NCBI GenBank assembly: GCA_029939815.1
Contig: JAOZSF010000037.1
Coordinates: 1-8,009, forward strand
Direction of reading: 5' to 3'
DNA length: 8,009 nucleotides
DNA from: a bacterium
GTDB taxonomy: Bacteria; Auribacterota; UBA3054; B51-G9
Of the stretch, positions 1 to 5,668 are shown one piece after another (within the stretch, counting starts at the first letter, position 1; every line of letters begins with the position of its first letter). Position numbers and translations under genes: made by a program. The notes under the pieces are model-generated. The model was not told where the DNA came from, made no database searches, and saw only the letters and a program-made list of their open reading frames with translations.

Positions 1-1880
1 GGACCTTCCGACCAAATCCAACCTGATATTCCCGGATTACCCTGATTAGGGATTTGATAAAAATCGTCAATTTTAATATTTTGAGCCGGGAGTGTTTGCG
101 CGGTAACTCTGTACAATTCAGCAAGAGAAATTCTCCAGTCAGCGAGGGCTCTTATTTCGCTGCTCAAAGCGGTTGCAAGGTCATCCTGATACTGCAAAAC
201 AAGGAATGTGGTAGATTGCCCGACATTGAATTTTTCCTGTTCAGCGCGCAACTGTTCCTGAGCTTCTTTAGTTCCTTCACGTGTTGCCTGGATTCTTTTT
301 CTATCGGTTATAACGTTACGCAATGCTGTCCGAACTTCGATAGCAACGCGTTGCTTTTCCTGCTGGATAGTTAATTTAGCTTGCTTTTTATTATATTTTG
401 CTCTCCTGTATGTAGCGACAGGTTCATTATAAAACAAAGGGAAAGACACTTCGAGCCCAACTGACCAGTCGGGATGTCTGCCTGTGTACTGGTCATCATA
501 AGCGTTACCGTAATTACCGCCAAGGCCGTCATATCCCAGTCCTGCTTTAACATTAAATTCCGGCAGCAAATTATTTTTTGCGATTTTAATGCTTTCATTT
601 GCATTTCTATATTGCAATCCGGCAATTTTTAGAGATTGTCTGTATTTAATTGCCTGGCTGATGCAGCTGACTTCATCGAACGAAACGTCAACAATGCTTG
701 GTTTTTCAGCCGGCGTGAGATGATATTCGATAGGTCTCAAAGCTTTTGATCTCAGTAAGTCATCCATATCGAAATTTATGATTTGTCTCAATCTGTCTTC
801 AGCGTTCAGAATATTGTTTTGAGCGACGATGAGTTGTTCTTCCTGGAGCGCTATTTTAGCTTTCGCCTGTGTAATCTCAATTGGAGCGGCCATACCCACT
901 TTAACTTTTGCGGTATTAATTTTCAAGAGTTCCAGAGCGAGACGTAATGTGTATTCCTTTGCATTAGCATCTTCGCGGATAAAATATAATGTCCAGTAAG
1001 AATTAACAATATCTGTTACAAGGTTCTGAACATTTTCTTCCAGCTGCTGTCTTGAAATGCGCCAATTATTGTGCTGTATCCGCATTGGAGCCAAATTAAC
1101 ACCTATACCGAAATTTTTAAGTATTGGTACCTCAATACTTCCGGCAACATGAGTTGAATATTGAGCTTTCCAGCCATCCACGCCGCCGGGGTCCTGGTAC
1201 ATTCTATCCTGTCCCATGCCGATAGAATACTTCAAGCCTGTAATAAATTTACCGCTAATATTCCCTTCGAATCCTGATTGTCCTTTGGTTTGGCTTCCTA
1301 CAACGAGTCTTTTATCGCCTGTAATAAAATATTTTTCATAAAGGCGGGGATTTTTTGAACCTGACCATTGATATACACCATAGAATTGCGGATCAAACAC
1401 GCTTCTTTCGAGTCTGATTCCTTCCCATTCCATTGCGGGATTATATCTATCGATAGTAAGTCCGAGATTTTTTTCTAGCCCTTGCGAAATACATTCACGC
1501 AAAGTAATATAAACATTTGACTGGATTCTTGTAGCAGTTGTTCCGGTGATTTTTGCGATTGTTCCGGTGTCCTGATAAATAGATAATACAGTTGAAGTAA
1601 GTGTTGACATAATAGATTGCTGATACTGCTGCAACCCGTTATTGTTATTGTAAGCGCCGGAATAATTAGTGTAGAGAAGGTCGGATTTCGCATCCGCCAG
1701 AACTTCATCTATGCTTTTTTCTTCTGATGGATTGGCGGCGTTAGTTGAAATTGTATCCATTGATTTTGCAACATTATAGCCGGCCGCATTTATTGACTCA
1801 GCCGAATTGGTTTCAGCGATTATATTTAAAGTAAATAATAATATTACTGTTAGTAAAATCTGTTTAACATAAGTTAACAT
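1..1880 (-). CDS. TolC-family outer-membrane efflux protein, C-terminus beyond the window
   Basis: The reading frame is open from the ATG at 1880 to the left edge: 626 codons and no stop. TolC-like proteins form trimeric outer-membrane channel-tunnels for type I secretion or tripartite efflux. Residues 1-22 look like a signal peptide (KQILLTVILLFTLNIIA, cleavage before ET). Residues 23-120 are polar, rich in N, S, T and Q, and not typical of the family. The channel domain starts near residue 125 with LRECISQGLEKNLGL and then SVFDPQF. The first long helical repeat spans about 275-370. The second half has SFPLFYNEPVATYRRAKY (479-496), a long helix rich in Q, E, K and R (about 495-550), and the family hallmark FNVGQSTTFLVLQYQDDLATA (551-571, so written in two parts: FNVGQSTTFL, VLQYQDDLATA). 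No good Shine-Dalgarno is visible, but this is the only ATG fitting the signal peptide. It is longer than the usual 450-550 residues. No membrane-fusion or pump partner is in view; one could lie to the left. Specificity cannot be told. Confidence 0.92.
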   Translation of the reverse strand, partial: MLTYVKQILLTVILLFTLNIIAETNSAESINAAGYNVAKSMDTISTNAANPSEEKSIDEVLADAKSDLLYTNYSGAYNNNNGLQQYQQSIMSTLTSTVLSIYQDTGTIAKITGTTATRIQSNVYITLRECISQGLEKNLGLTIDRYNPAMEWEGIRLERSVFDPQFYGVYQWSGSKNPRLYEKYFITGDKRLVVGSQTKGQSGFEGNISGKFITGLKYSIGMGQDRMYQDPGGVDGWKAQYSTHVAGSIEVPILKNFGIGVNLAPMRIQHNNWRISRQQLEENVQNLVTDIVNSYWTLYFIREDANAKEYTLRLALELLKINTAKVKVGMAAPIEITQAKAKIALQEEQLIVAQNNILNAEDRLRQIINFDMDDLLRSKALRPIEYHLTPAEKPSIVDVSFDEVSCISQAIKYRQSLKIAGLQYRNANESIKIAKNNLLPEFNVKAGLGYDGLGGNYGNAYDDQYTGRHPDWSVGLEVSFPLFYNEPVATYRRAKYNKKQAKLTIQQEKQRVAIEVRTALRNVITDRKRIQATREGTKEAQEQLRAEQEKFNVGQSTTFLVLQYQDDLATALSSEIRALADWRISLAELYRVTAQTLPAQNIKIDDFYQIPNQGNPGISGWIWSEG

Positions 1881-1906
1881 AAGTATTTTTTAGTTTAGGT
1901 GAAACG

Positions 1907-1930
1907 AAATATAATTAATATATTATATTT
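1907..1930. repeat. 9-bp AT-only inverted repeat over the -10 box and start site
   Basis: AAATATAAT (1907-1915) is the exact reverse complement of ATTATATTT (1922-1930), with a 6-nt centre. It covers the -10 hexamer and predicted start of the TolC-like gene, so it could be an operator. It could also simply reflect AT-richness. It lacks the GC stem expected of an intrinsic terminator for the upstream lipoprotein gene. Confidence 0.3.
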
Positions 1931-1950
1931 TATCAGTCGTATTTTTGCAA
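1922..1950 (-). promoter_or_regulatory. Probable sigma-70-type promoter of the TolC-like gene
   Basis: Read on the minus strand: TTGCAA (1950-1945), a 17-nt spacer, then a perfect TATAAT (1927-1922). Transcription would start near 1915, about 35 nt before the ATG at 1880. The region is very AT-rich, so a perfect -10 by chance is possible; the exact spacing and the position in a 75-nt gap support it. A 9-bp inverted repeat overlaps the -10. Confidence 0.55.
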
Positions 1951-1955
1951 GGTGT

Positions 1956-2747
1956 TTAATCAATATACGGCAGCCATTTTTTTAGAATCCGATGTACGGT
2001 TCCGTCTTTTTCCCATTCAGATAGTATAATATTTAACCTGTTAATTAACTTCTCATTGCCCGGGCGAATAGCCCATGCGGTATATTCTTCAGTCAGCGGA
2101 ACAAAAAGTGCGGAAAGTTTCGAATCATTTTGAGCGAACAGCCAAGCGATAACGGGACCATCGTCAATATAAAGAGCGATGCCCTGGCGCTTCAACGCTC
2201 TTATCGCGTCTTCGGTTCTAATATAGGTTCCGATTGTCGCTTTGGGGCATTTTCTTTGCACGAAGACATCTGCTGTTGTTCCCTTAACTACACCGATAGT
2301 TCTCGATGTATTATAGATTTTTTCAGGTGATGTATAAATTTGTGAATCGGATGTGCGCATTAAGGTCATGAGTCCGTTAGTCATATATGGTTTAGTAAAA
2401 CTAACGCTTAACTTCCGTGCCTTTGTGATAGACATACCAGACATAATAATATCTATTTTTTTGTCTAAGAGGGCAGGAATTAATTTATTCCACGGCATTT
2501 CAACGATTCTCATTGGTCTGTCTATTTTGTTTGCCAACTCTTTTGCAAAATCGGCTTCGATACCAACCGTTCTGCCGTCTTTTTTAAAGATATAAGGCGG
2601 ACTTTCCGGAGTGACGCCTATTTTAATCGGCTTTACCGGCGGTTTCACCGCTATCGGCCTCGCTCTTTCATAAGCTGAACAACCTGTAAAAATGGTACAT
2701 GACAAGACAAGCATTGATATACTGTATTTCATTATTTTACTAAACAT
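1956..2747 (-). CDS. Family 3 (amino-acid type) solute-binding lipoprotein
   Basis: 263 residues from the chosen start, resembling extracellular solute-binding proteins that deliver polar amino acids to ABC importers. The N-terminus is a lipoprotein signal ending in FTGC, with acylated Cys at residue 23, followed by a Pro/Lys-rich linker (about 30-40). Lobe 1 begins IKIGVTPESPPYIFKKDG, continues with VGIEADFAKELANKI (61-75), then the core DIIMSGMSITKARKLSVSF (99-117). In that core R111 sits where family members hold the ligand alpha-carboxylate. IGVVKGTTAD (151-160) marks the crossover to lobe 2. YIDDGPVIAW (193-202) supplies the acidic residue that usually binds the alpha-amino group. The ligand site therefore looks functional. 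An ATG also lies at 2759, but its GGAG forms a good Shine-Dalgarno 6 nt before the ATG at 2747, so I prefer 2747. The gene lies 28 nt after the thioredoxin-like gene, probably co-transcribed. No permease or ATPase is visible, so it may be an orphan binding protein or a sensor partner. The ligand is unknown. Confidence 0.9.
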   Translation of the reverse strand: MFSKIMKYSISMLVLSCTIFTGCSAYERARPIAVKPPVKPIKIGVTPESPPYIFKKDGRTVGIEADFAKELANKIDRPMRIVEMPWNKLIPALLDKKIDIIMSGMSITKARKLSVSFTKPYMTNGLMTLMRTSDSQIYTSPEKIYNTSRTIGVVKGTTADVFVQRKCPKATIGTYIRTEDAIRALKRQGIALYIDDGPVIAWLFAQNDSKLSALFVPLTEEYTAWAIRPGNEKLINRLNIILSEWEKDGTVHRILKKWLPYID

Positions 2748-2753
2748 AACAAT

Positions 2754-2757
2754 CTCC
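2754..2757 (-). promoter_or_regulatory. Shine-Dalgarno GGAG deciding the lipoprotein start
   Basis: On the minus strand ATGGAG is followed by 6 nt and a second in-frame ATG at 2747. GGAG is ideally spaced for the second ATG, whereas the first ATG (2759) has no Shine-Dalgarno. Starting at 2747 also gives a normal lipoprotein signal (MFSKIMKYS). Confidence 0.65.
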
Positions 2758-2775
2758 ATATTTTAATAATTAAAT

Positions 2776-3579
2776 TTAATCATCGTTTGGTGACATAACA
2801 CTTCTTTCTTCATACTCTCTCTCTGTTTCCTTAATTCCGGGTGTTCCTTCGTATTCTTCAATTCTTTGATTAGGAATCCGGTCCCGTGTATCTTCGTTCA
2901 GTTCATCCGCTTCGGTGGCGGGAGTAACTTTTGCGGGTTGATTTTCTTTATAGAAAGTAGTTCCTTCCGGCACTCCCGGATCGGTAAATCCCTGACTATC
3001 ATCCACATTCAACTTAGGAGTAGTATTTTTAAAATGAGTTACTTCACCTTCAAGTTTCGTATTGTAAACATTTGTGCCTTTAGTTTGAATATCTGCCTGA
3101 TTGTTAAGAATTTCATTTATTTTATCGCTAATATCTTTAAGAGATTTGCCTTTCCAATATATAACTCCGTCCGGCGCGATAACGTAAGCATAGGGCGGCT
3201 TGACTTTGTATTTTTTTGCTGAATCGCTATCAGTAACAACGGCAAAGTCGATACTTTTCGCAAAAACAATAAAATCTATTGTTTTCATATATTCATCGAT
3301 TTGTTCCGGCGTTTTAGATGTCAGGGCGCCAATCTTAACTTTTTTATTTTTAAATTTTTCTTTCAAACGGTTAAGCTCAGCAATCGGCCGATCCCATTTA
3401 TCCATATCATCGCCGAAAAAGTATAAAACCAGAACTGACCCTTTAAATTTATCGAGTGAAATCATCTGTCCTTTCGCTTTCGAAAGGTTATCTTCAGCCC
3501 CCTTAACATTTTTGGGAGGAGCTGCAGCATTAAGCACAAGCGTAAGCATTAAAAGAACGAAGAGCGTATAAGTTTTCAT
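2776..3579 (-). CDS. Secreted thioredoxin-fold protein lacking CxxC, acidic-tail paralog
   Basis: 267 residues from the chosen start. Residues 1-20 are a signal peptide (MKTYTLFVLLMLTLVLNAAA), so it is probably periplasmic. About 40-160 resembles a TlpA/AhpC-type thioredoxin domain: LDKFKGSVLVLYFFG matches the first strands, IAELNRLKEKF the helix after the active site, and KVKPPYAYVIAPDG the cis-proline loop (P128-P129). Where active relatives have WCxxC, this protein has DDMDKWD (MDKW at 59-62). The mature protein has no cysteine at all, so thiol-disulfide chemistry is excluded. A second module, GTNV to DPG (about 168-202), with KNTTPKLN, is shared with the neighbouring paralog (about 60% identity over 164 aligned residues by my hand count). 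The last 65 residues are acidic (about 18 acidic, 8 basic) and probably disordered. The start at 3579 is preferred over the ATG at 3591: GGAA lies 6 nt upstream and the signal peptide begins there. It has its own strong promoter. Function unknown; a structural, binding or metal-binding role is possible. Confidence 0.85.
   Translation of the reverse strand: MKTYTLFVLLMLTLVLNAAAPPKNVKGAEDNLSKAKGQMISLDKFKGSVLVLYFFGDDMDKWDRPIAELNRLKEKFKNKKVKIGALTSKTPEQIDEYMKTIDFIVFAKSIDFAVVTDSDSAKKYKVKPPYAYVIAPDGVIYWKGKSLKDISDKINEILNNQADIQTKGTNVYNTKLEGEVTHFKNTTPKLNVDDSQGFTDPGVPEGTTFYKENQPAKVTPATEADELNEDTRDRIPNQRIEEYEGTPGIKETEREYEERSVMSPNDD
3394..3423. repeat. 30-bp exact direct repeat, copy 1
   Basis: Identical to 4245-4274, 851 bp away. 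It encodes YFFGDDMDKW on the minus strand, and all ten codons match at every position, although most are synonymously variable. A second shared 18-bp stretch (3244-3261 and 4095-4112) encodes AKSIDF. The repeats come from duplication of the thioredoxin-like gene, perhaps kept alike by gene conversion. Confidence 0.9.
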
Positions 3580-3585
3580 TTTGCA

Positions 3586-3589
3586 TTCC
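3586..3589 (-). promoter_or_regulatory. Shine-Dalgarno-like GGAA deciding the start of the acidic-tail paralog
   Basis: On the minus strand ATGGAA is followed by 6 nt and a second in-frame ATG at 3579. The geometry is the same as at the lipoprotein and HTH-EIIA genes. The first ATG (3591) has only AT-rich sequence upstream. Confidence 0.45.
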
Positions 3590-3617
3590 ATGTTTTGATG
3601 ATTATTAAAGTTTTACA

Positions 3618-3632
3618 AGTTAAAGCTTAACT
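3618..3632. repeat. Inverted repeat at the transcription start, possible operator
   Basis: AGTTAA-AGC-TTAACT is a perfect 6-bp dyad with a 3-nt centre, touching the downstream edge of the -10 box and covering the predicted start site. This is a classic repressor-binding position, but the dyad is short and AT-rich, so chance is possible. No matching copy was seen at the other promoters. Confidence 0.35.
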
Positions 3633-3661
3633 ATTATGCACTTTTACCGTTTTTTTGTCAA
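3633..3661 (-). promoter_or_regulatory. Strong sigma-70-type promoter of the acidic-tail thioredoxin-like gene
   Basis: On the minus strand: perfect TTGACA (3661-3656), a 17-nt spacer, then CATAAT (3638-3633), preceded by TG one base upstream as in an extended -10. Transcription would start near 3626, leaving a leader of about 46 nt before the ATG at 3579. It begins only 10 nt after the stop of the upstream paralog, in a 92-nt gap, so the second paralog and the lipoprotein can be expressed independently of the first two genes. Confidence 0.75.
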
Positions 3662-3671
3662 GATATTTAAT

Positions 3672-4385
3672 CTAATTATCATTTTTAAGCGTGTTTCTTT
3701 TTTTCGGCGGTTCTCGTCTGTTTATAATTCCCGGTGTTACATCATATTGTTTAATTGTCTGTCCCGGAATTCCCTCGCTTTTTTTCTTTTTTTCTTTTTT
3801 GGGCATAGTGTTTCCTATTGTAATTCCCGGATGCGGAATTCCATCACTGTCATCATAATTAAGTTTTGGTGTTGTATTCTTGTATTCCATAACTTTGCCG
3901 TCTATTTTCGCACTATGAACATTTGTGCCGTCTGAATGAATTTCATTTGAACCGGCGATAAGTTTTTCAATTTTACCATCTACATTATCGAGTGATGTGC
4001 TTTTATAATAAATTTTACCTTCAGGTGAGATGACATAAACATACGGCGGTTTTATTTTATATTTTTTTGCGGTATCGCTTTCTGCGACAACGGTAAAGTC
4101 GATACTTTTCGCGAACATTAGAAAGTCAATACTTTTAGTGAAGGATTTTATATTTTCCATGCTTTTGGGTGTTATCGCGCCAACTTTAACGTTTTTTTCT
4201 TTGAACTTTTCTTGTAACTTGTTAAGTTCAGTAATGGGTTTATTCCATTTATCCATATCATCGCCGAAAAAGTACAGGACTACAACTGAACCTTTAAATT
4301 TTTCAAGTGAGACTGATTTATTATTTATTTCTGCTGATACGCTAAAGCTTAAAATTAGCGTAATTATAAAGATTGTTTTTTTCAT
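3672..4385 (-). CDS. Secreted thioredoxin-fold protein lacking CxxC, basic-tail paralog
   Basis: 237 residues. MKKTIFIITLILSFSVSA is a clean signal peptide (cleavage before EIN), so it is probably periplasmic. Residues about 25-145 form the thioredoxin-like domain: LEKFKGSVVVLYFFG, then DDMDKWNKP where CxxC should be (MDKW at 44-47), ITELNKLQEKF, and the cis-proline loop KIKPPYVYVISPEG (P113-P114). It contains no cysteine. The shared C-terminal module runs GTNV to HPG (about 153-187) and includes KNTTPKLNYDDS. The tail from about 188 is strongly basic (about 13 basic, 5 acidic) with a KKEKKKK run. It ends with IPGQTIKQYDVTPGI, which parallels IPNQRIEEYEGTPGI in the acidic paralog. The gene begins 24 nt after the DUF89 gene with no room for a separate promoter, so they are probably co-transcribed. 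The Shine-Dalgarno is weak (AAGAAA). Function unknown; the opposite tail charges hint that the paralogs may pair or bind different partners. Confidence 0.85.
   Translation of the reverse strand: MKKTIFIITLILSFSVSAEINNKSVSLEKFKGSVVVLYFFGDDMDKWNKPITELNKLQEKFKEKNVKVGAITPKSMENIKSFTKSIDFLMFAKSIDFTVVAESDTAKKYKIKPPYVYVISPEGKIYYKSTSLDNVDGKIEKLIAGSNEIHSDGTNVHSAKIDGKVMEYKNTTPKLNYDDSDGIPHPGITIGNTMPKKEKKKKSEGIPGQTIKQYDVTPGIINRREPPKKRNTLKNDN
4245..4274. repeat. 30-bp exact direct repeat, copy 2
   Basis: The partner of 3394-3423, lying in the basic-tail paralog and covering its altered active-site motif. It is in the same orientation as copy 1. Confidence 0.9.
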
Positions 4386-4409
4386 TTTCTTATTATTTAA
4401 GAGGTTAAT

Positions 4410-5267
4410 TTAATAATGTTTAAGTACGGAGTCCCCTATAGAAACGCCTAATTCATTTGCAACCATTTCGCATTTGGCTTTAAGAATAAAATAAATGTTT
4501 TTCTCTGTTTCTTCGTTAAGTGTTTCAAAGTTCCCGTGCCCTTTTGCGATAATTATTTCAGCGGAATTATACTCTTTTAGAAAAATTTTTCCAACTTTAT
4601 CTAACGGCGCGCCGATATAATTTCCGCCGGTTTCAATTACTTTACACACCTCGGTCATTCCGACAGCGAGAGCATCGTCCATAGTTGCGTCATTAATAAT
4701 TGGTTTTGATTTCACGGAAAAAACTATATTCAGATGCGGGTATAATTTTTTCAGGATTTCTATAAATAATCGGTCAAAAACAATCTCACCTGCATTATCT
4801 CCAATGTAAAACAATGATGAATATTTTGCAAGGTCTTCGCGCAGTCTTTCAATATGATTTATAGCGAAAGGAATTTTCAGCGCGGAAGAAAGTGTGCCGT
4901 GAATATCGAGTTCACCGCCGATTCCGAGATCAATTATATTTCCCGCGACTGCGAGATGAGCGCCTGTAGTCAAAGTATCATTTGATTTTTCCAATTCAAC
5001 ATAGCAATCAGGAATCATTGAAATAACAAGTTCATTAAATTTCTTTTTTTCATCTAAGAAAGGGTCTTCGACACCTGTTTCTTTTGAAATAATATCATAA
5101 GCTGTCTGGGAATAATATGCCGGAGTTGTCTGCAGCGATTTTTTACTGTACGCGCCGGCAATTTTTCTCATCACCCGCTCAATTATTTGATCGTCTCTGG
5201 TAATGTGACGAATTGTTGCGAGTGATTGTTTAAATACACACGGAATGCAGTCGGTTTTAGTTTTCAT
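4410..5267 (-). CDS. DUF89/ARMT1-like metal-dependent phosphatase
   Basis: 285 residues, the normal size of the stand-alone prokaryotic DUF89 subgroup. Characterised members are metal-dependent phosphatases thought to remove damaged or excess phosphometabolites (sugar phosphates, phosphopantetheine derivatives). It is cytosolic, with no signal peptide. The N-terminus MKTKTDCIPCVFKQSL has the CxxC (C7, C10) of the prokaryotic group. AVAGNIIDLG (106-115) holds the conserved Asn. YIGDNAGEIVFDRL (154-167) is the signature loop with D157, N158 and E161. SVKSKPIINDAT (184-195) has the conserved Lys, Pro and Asp. IIAKGHGNFETLNE (239-252) is the phosphate-binding KGxGNFE segment. All the expected metal and phosphate residues I can recall are present, so it should be active. 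The start fits family members although no Shine-Dalgarno is visible. It is probably the first gene of the minus-strand operon, with a leader of about 120 nt from the promoter at 5394-5422. Why it precedes secreted proteins is unclear. The substrate is unknown. Confidence 0.92.
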   Translation of the reverse strand: MKTKTDCIPCVFKQSLATIRHITRDDQIIERVMRKIAGAYSKKSLQTTPAYYSQTAYDIISKETGVEDPFLDEKKKFNELVISMIPDCYVELEKSNDTLTTGAHLAVAGNIIDLGIGGELDIHGTLSSALKIPFAINHIERLREDLAKYSSLFYIGDNAGEIVFDRLFIEILKKLYPHLNIVFSVKSKPIINDATMDDALAVGMTEVCKVIETGGNYIGAPLDKVGKIFLKEYNSAEIIIAKGHGNFETLNEETEKNIYFILKAKCEMVANELGVSIGDSVLKHY

Positions 5268-5393
5268 AAAAAATTAAAAGAAAAGAGCAGTTAAAAATGT
5301 AAAGAGAAGAAGAATCGTAAGAAGTTATTTATCACAATAATTAACACAAGTAAATTTTAAATGAATTCCAATGAACTTTACATTTCATTTAAT

Positions 5394-5422
5394 ATTATGC
5401 TAAATTAGCTGTTTTATGTCAA
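5394..5422 (-). promoter_or_regulatory. Sigma-70-type promoter of the minus-strand operon
   Basis: On the minus strand: perfect TTGACA (5422-5417), a 17-nt spacer, then CATAAT (5399-5394). The predicted start near 5387 leaves a leader of about 120 nt before the DUF89 ATG at 5267. The sequence nearly matches the promoter at 3633-3661, which has the same two hexamers and spacing. Confidence 0.75.
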
Positions 5423-5576
5423 GGAGTCATACCGACTAAAATGGTTTAGCAGGTCTGGCGGCGAAAATTTTAATTTATAGTACTGATGCAAATATCAGGA
5501 ATTTTAACAACAAGATTAATACTAATAATAATTTAAATTTTTTTATTTTGTCATCGCAAATAGATTTATATCCCGC

Positions 5577-5605
5577 TTGACATTTCCGACCTTCCCATGT
5601 ATAAT
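5577..5605 (+). promoter_or_regulatory. Perfect consensus sigma-70-type promoter of the HTH-EIIA/antiporter pair
   Basis: TTGACA (5577-5582), a 17-nt spacer, then TATAAT (5600-5605), a full match to the housekeeping consensus. The start would be near 5612, about 57 nt before the ATG at 5669. Such a strong promoter upstream of a DNA-binding protein suggests that expression may be held down by a repressor, possibly the protein itself (inference). Confidence 0.82.
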
Positions 5606-5658
5606 ATACGAAATTAATGTTGTTTTTATGAAACTATATACTTTTTATAGAAATTTAT

Positions 5659-5662
5659 GGAG
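5659..5662 (+). promoter_or_regulatory. Shine-Dalgarno GGAG deciding the HTH-EIIA start
   Basis: ATGGAG is followed by AATATT and a second in-frame ATG at 5669. GGAG is ideally spaced for that ATG; the ATG at 5657 has no Shine-Dalgarno upstream. Confidence 0.65.
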
Positions 5663-5668
5663 AATATT

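Larger units (their letters stand above)
5268..5668. other. Divergent intergenic region carrying two opposed promoters
   Basis: About 400 bp without a convincing gene. It holds the leader of the DUF89 gene (5268 to about 5387), the minus-strand promoter, about 150 bp of AT-rich DNA between the promoters, the plus-strand promoter, and the leader of the HTH-EIIA gene with its Shine-Dalgarno. The only other structure seen is a weak dyad, CTAAA-N4-TTTAG, at 5436-5449. No RNA gene, riboswitch fold or terminator was recognised. Confidence 0.7.

Noticed and set aside
54..374. Plus-strand open frame of 106 codons
   Set aside because: It lies antisense to the TolC-like gene, has no recognisable domain and low-complexity hydrophobic content; the minus-strand frame is clearly the coding one.
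371..1708. Minus-strand open frames at 371-625 and 1475-1708, which might suggest a broken TolC-like gene
   Set aside because: They are in another frame. The TolC-like frame reads without a stop from 1880 to the left edge, so there is no frameshift.
3580..3671. Intrinsic terminator between the two thioredoxin-like genes
   Set aside because: No GC-rich hairpin followed by a T run was found on the minus strand; the gap is explained by a promoter.
2866..3935. Plus-strand open frames opposite the thioredoxin-like genes
   Set aside because: They are antisense shadows caused by AT-rich codon use; no signal, domain or ribosome binding site supports them.
5436..5449. CTAAA-N4-TTTAG dyad between the divergent promoters
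   Set aside because: Five-bp arms in AT-rich DNA are expected by chance, and it does not overlap either promoter.
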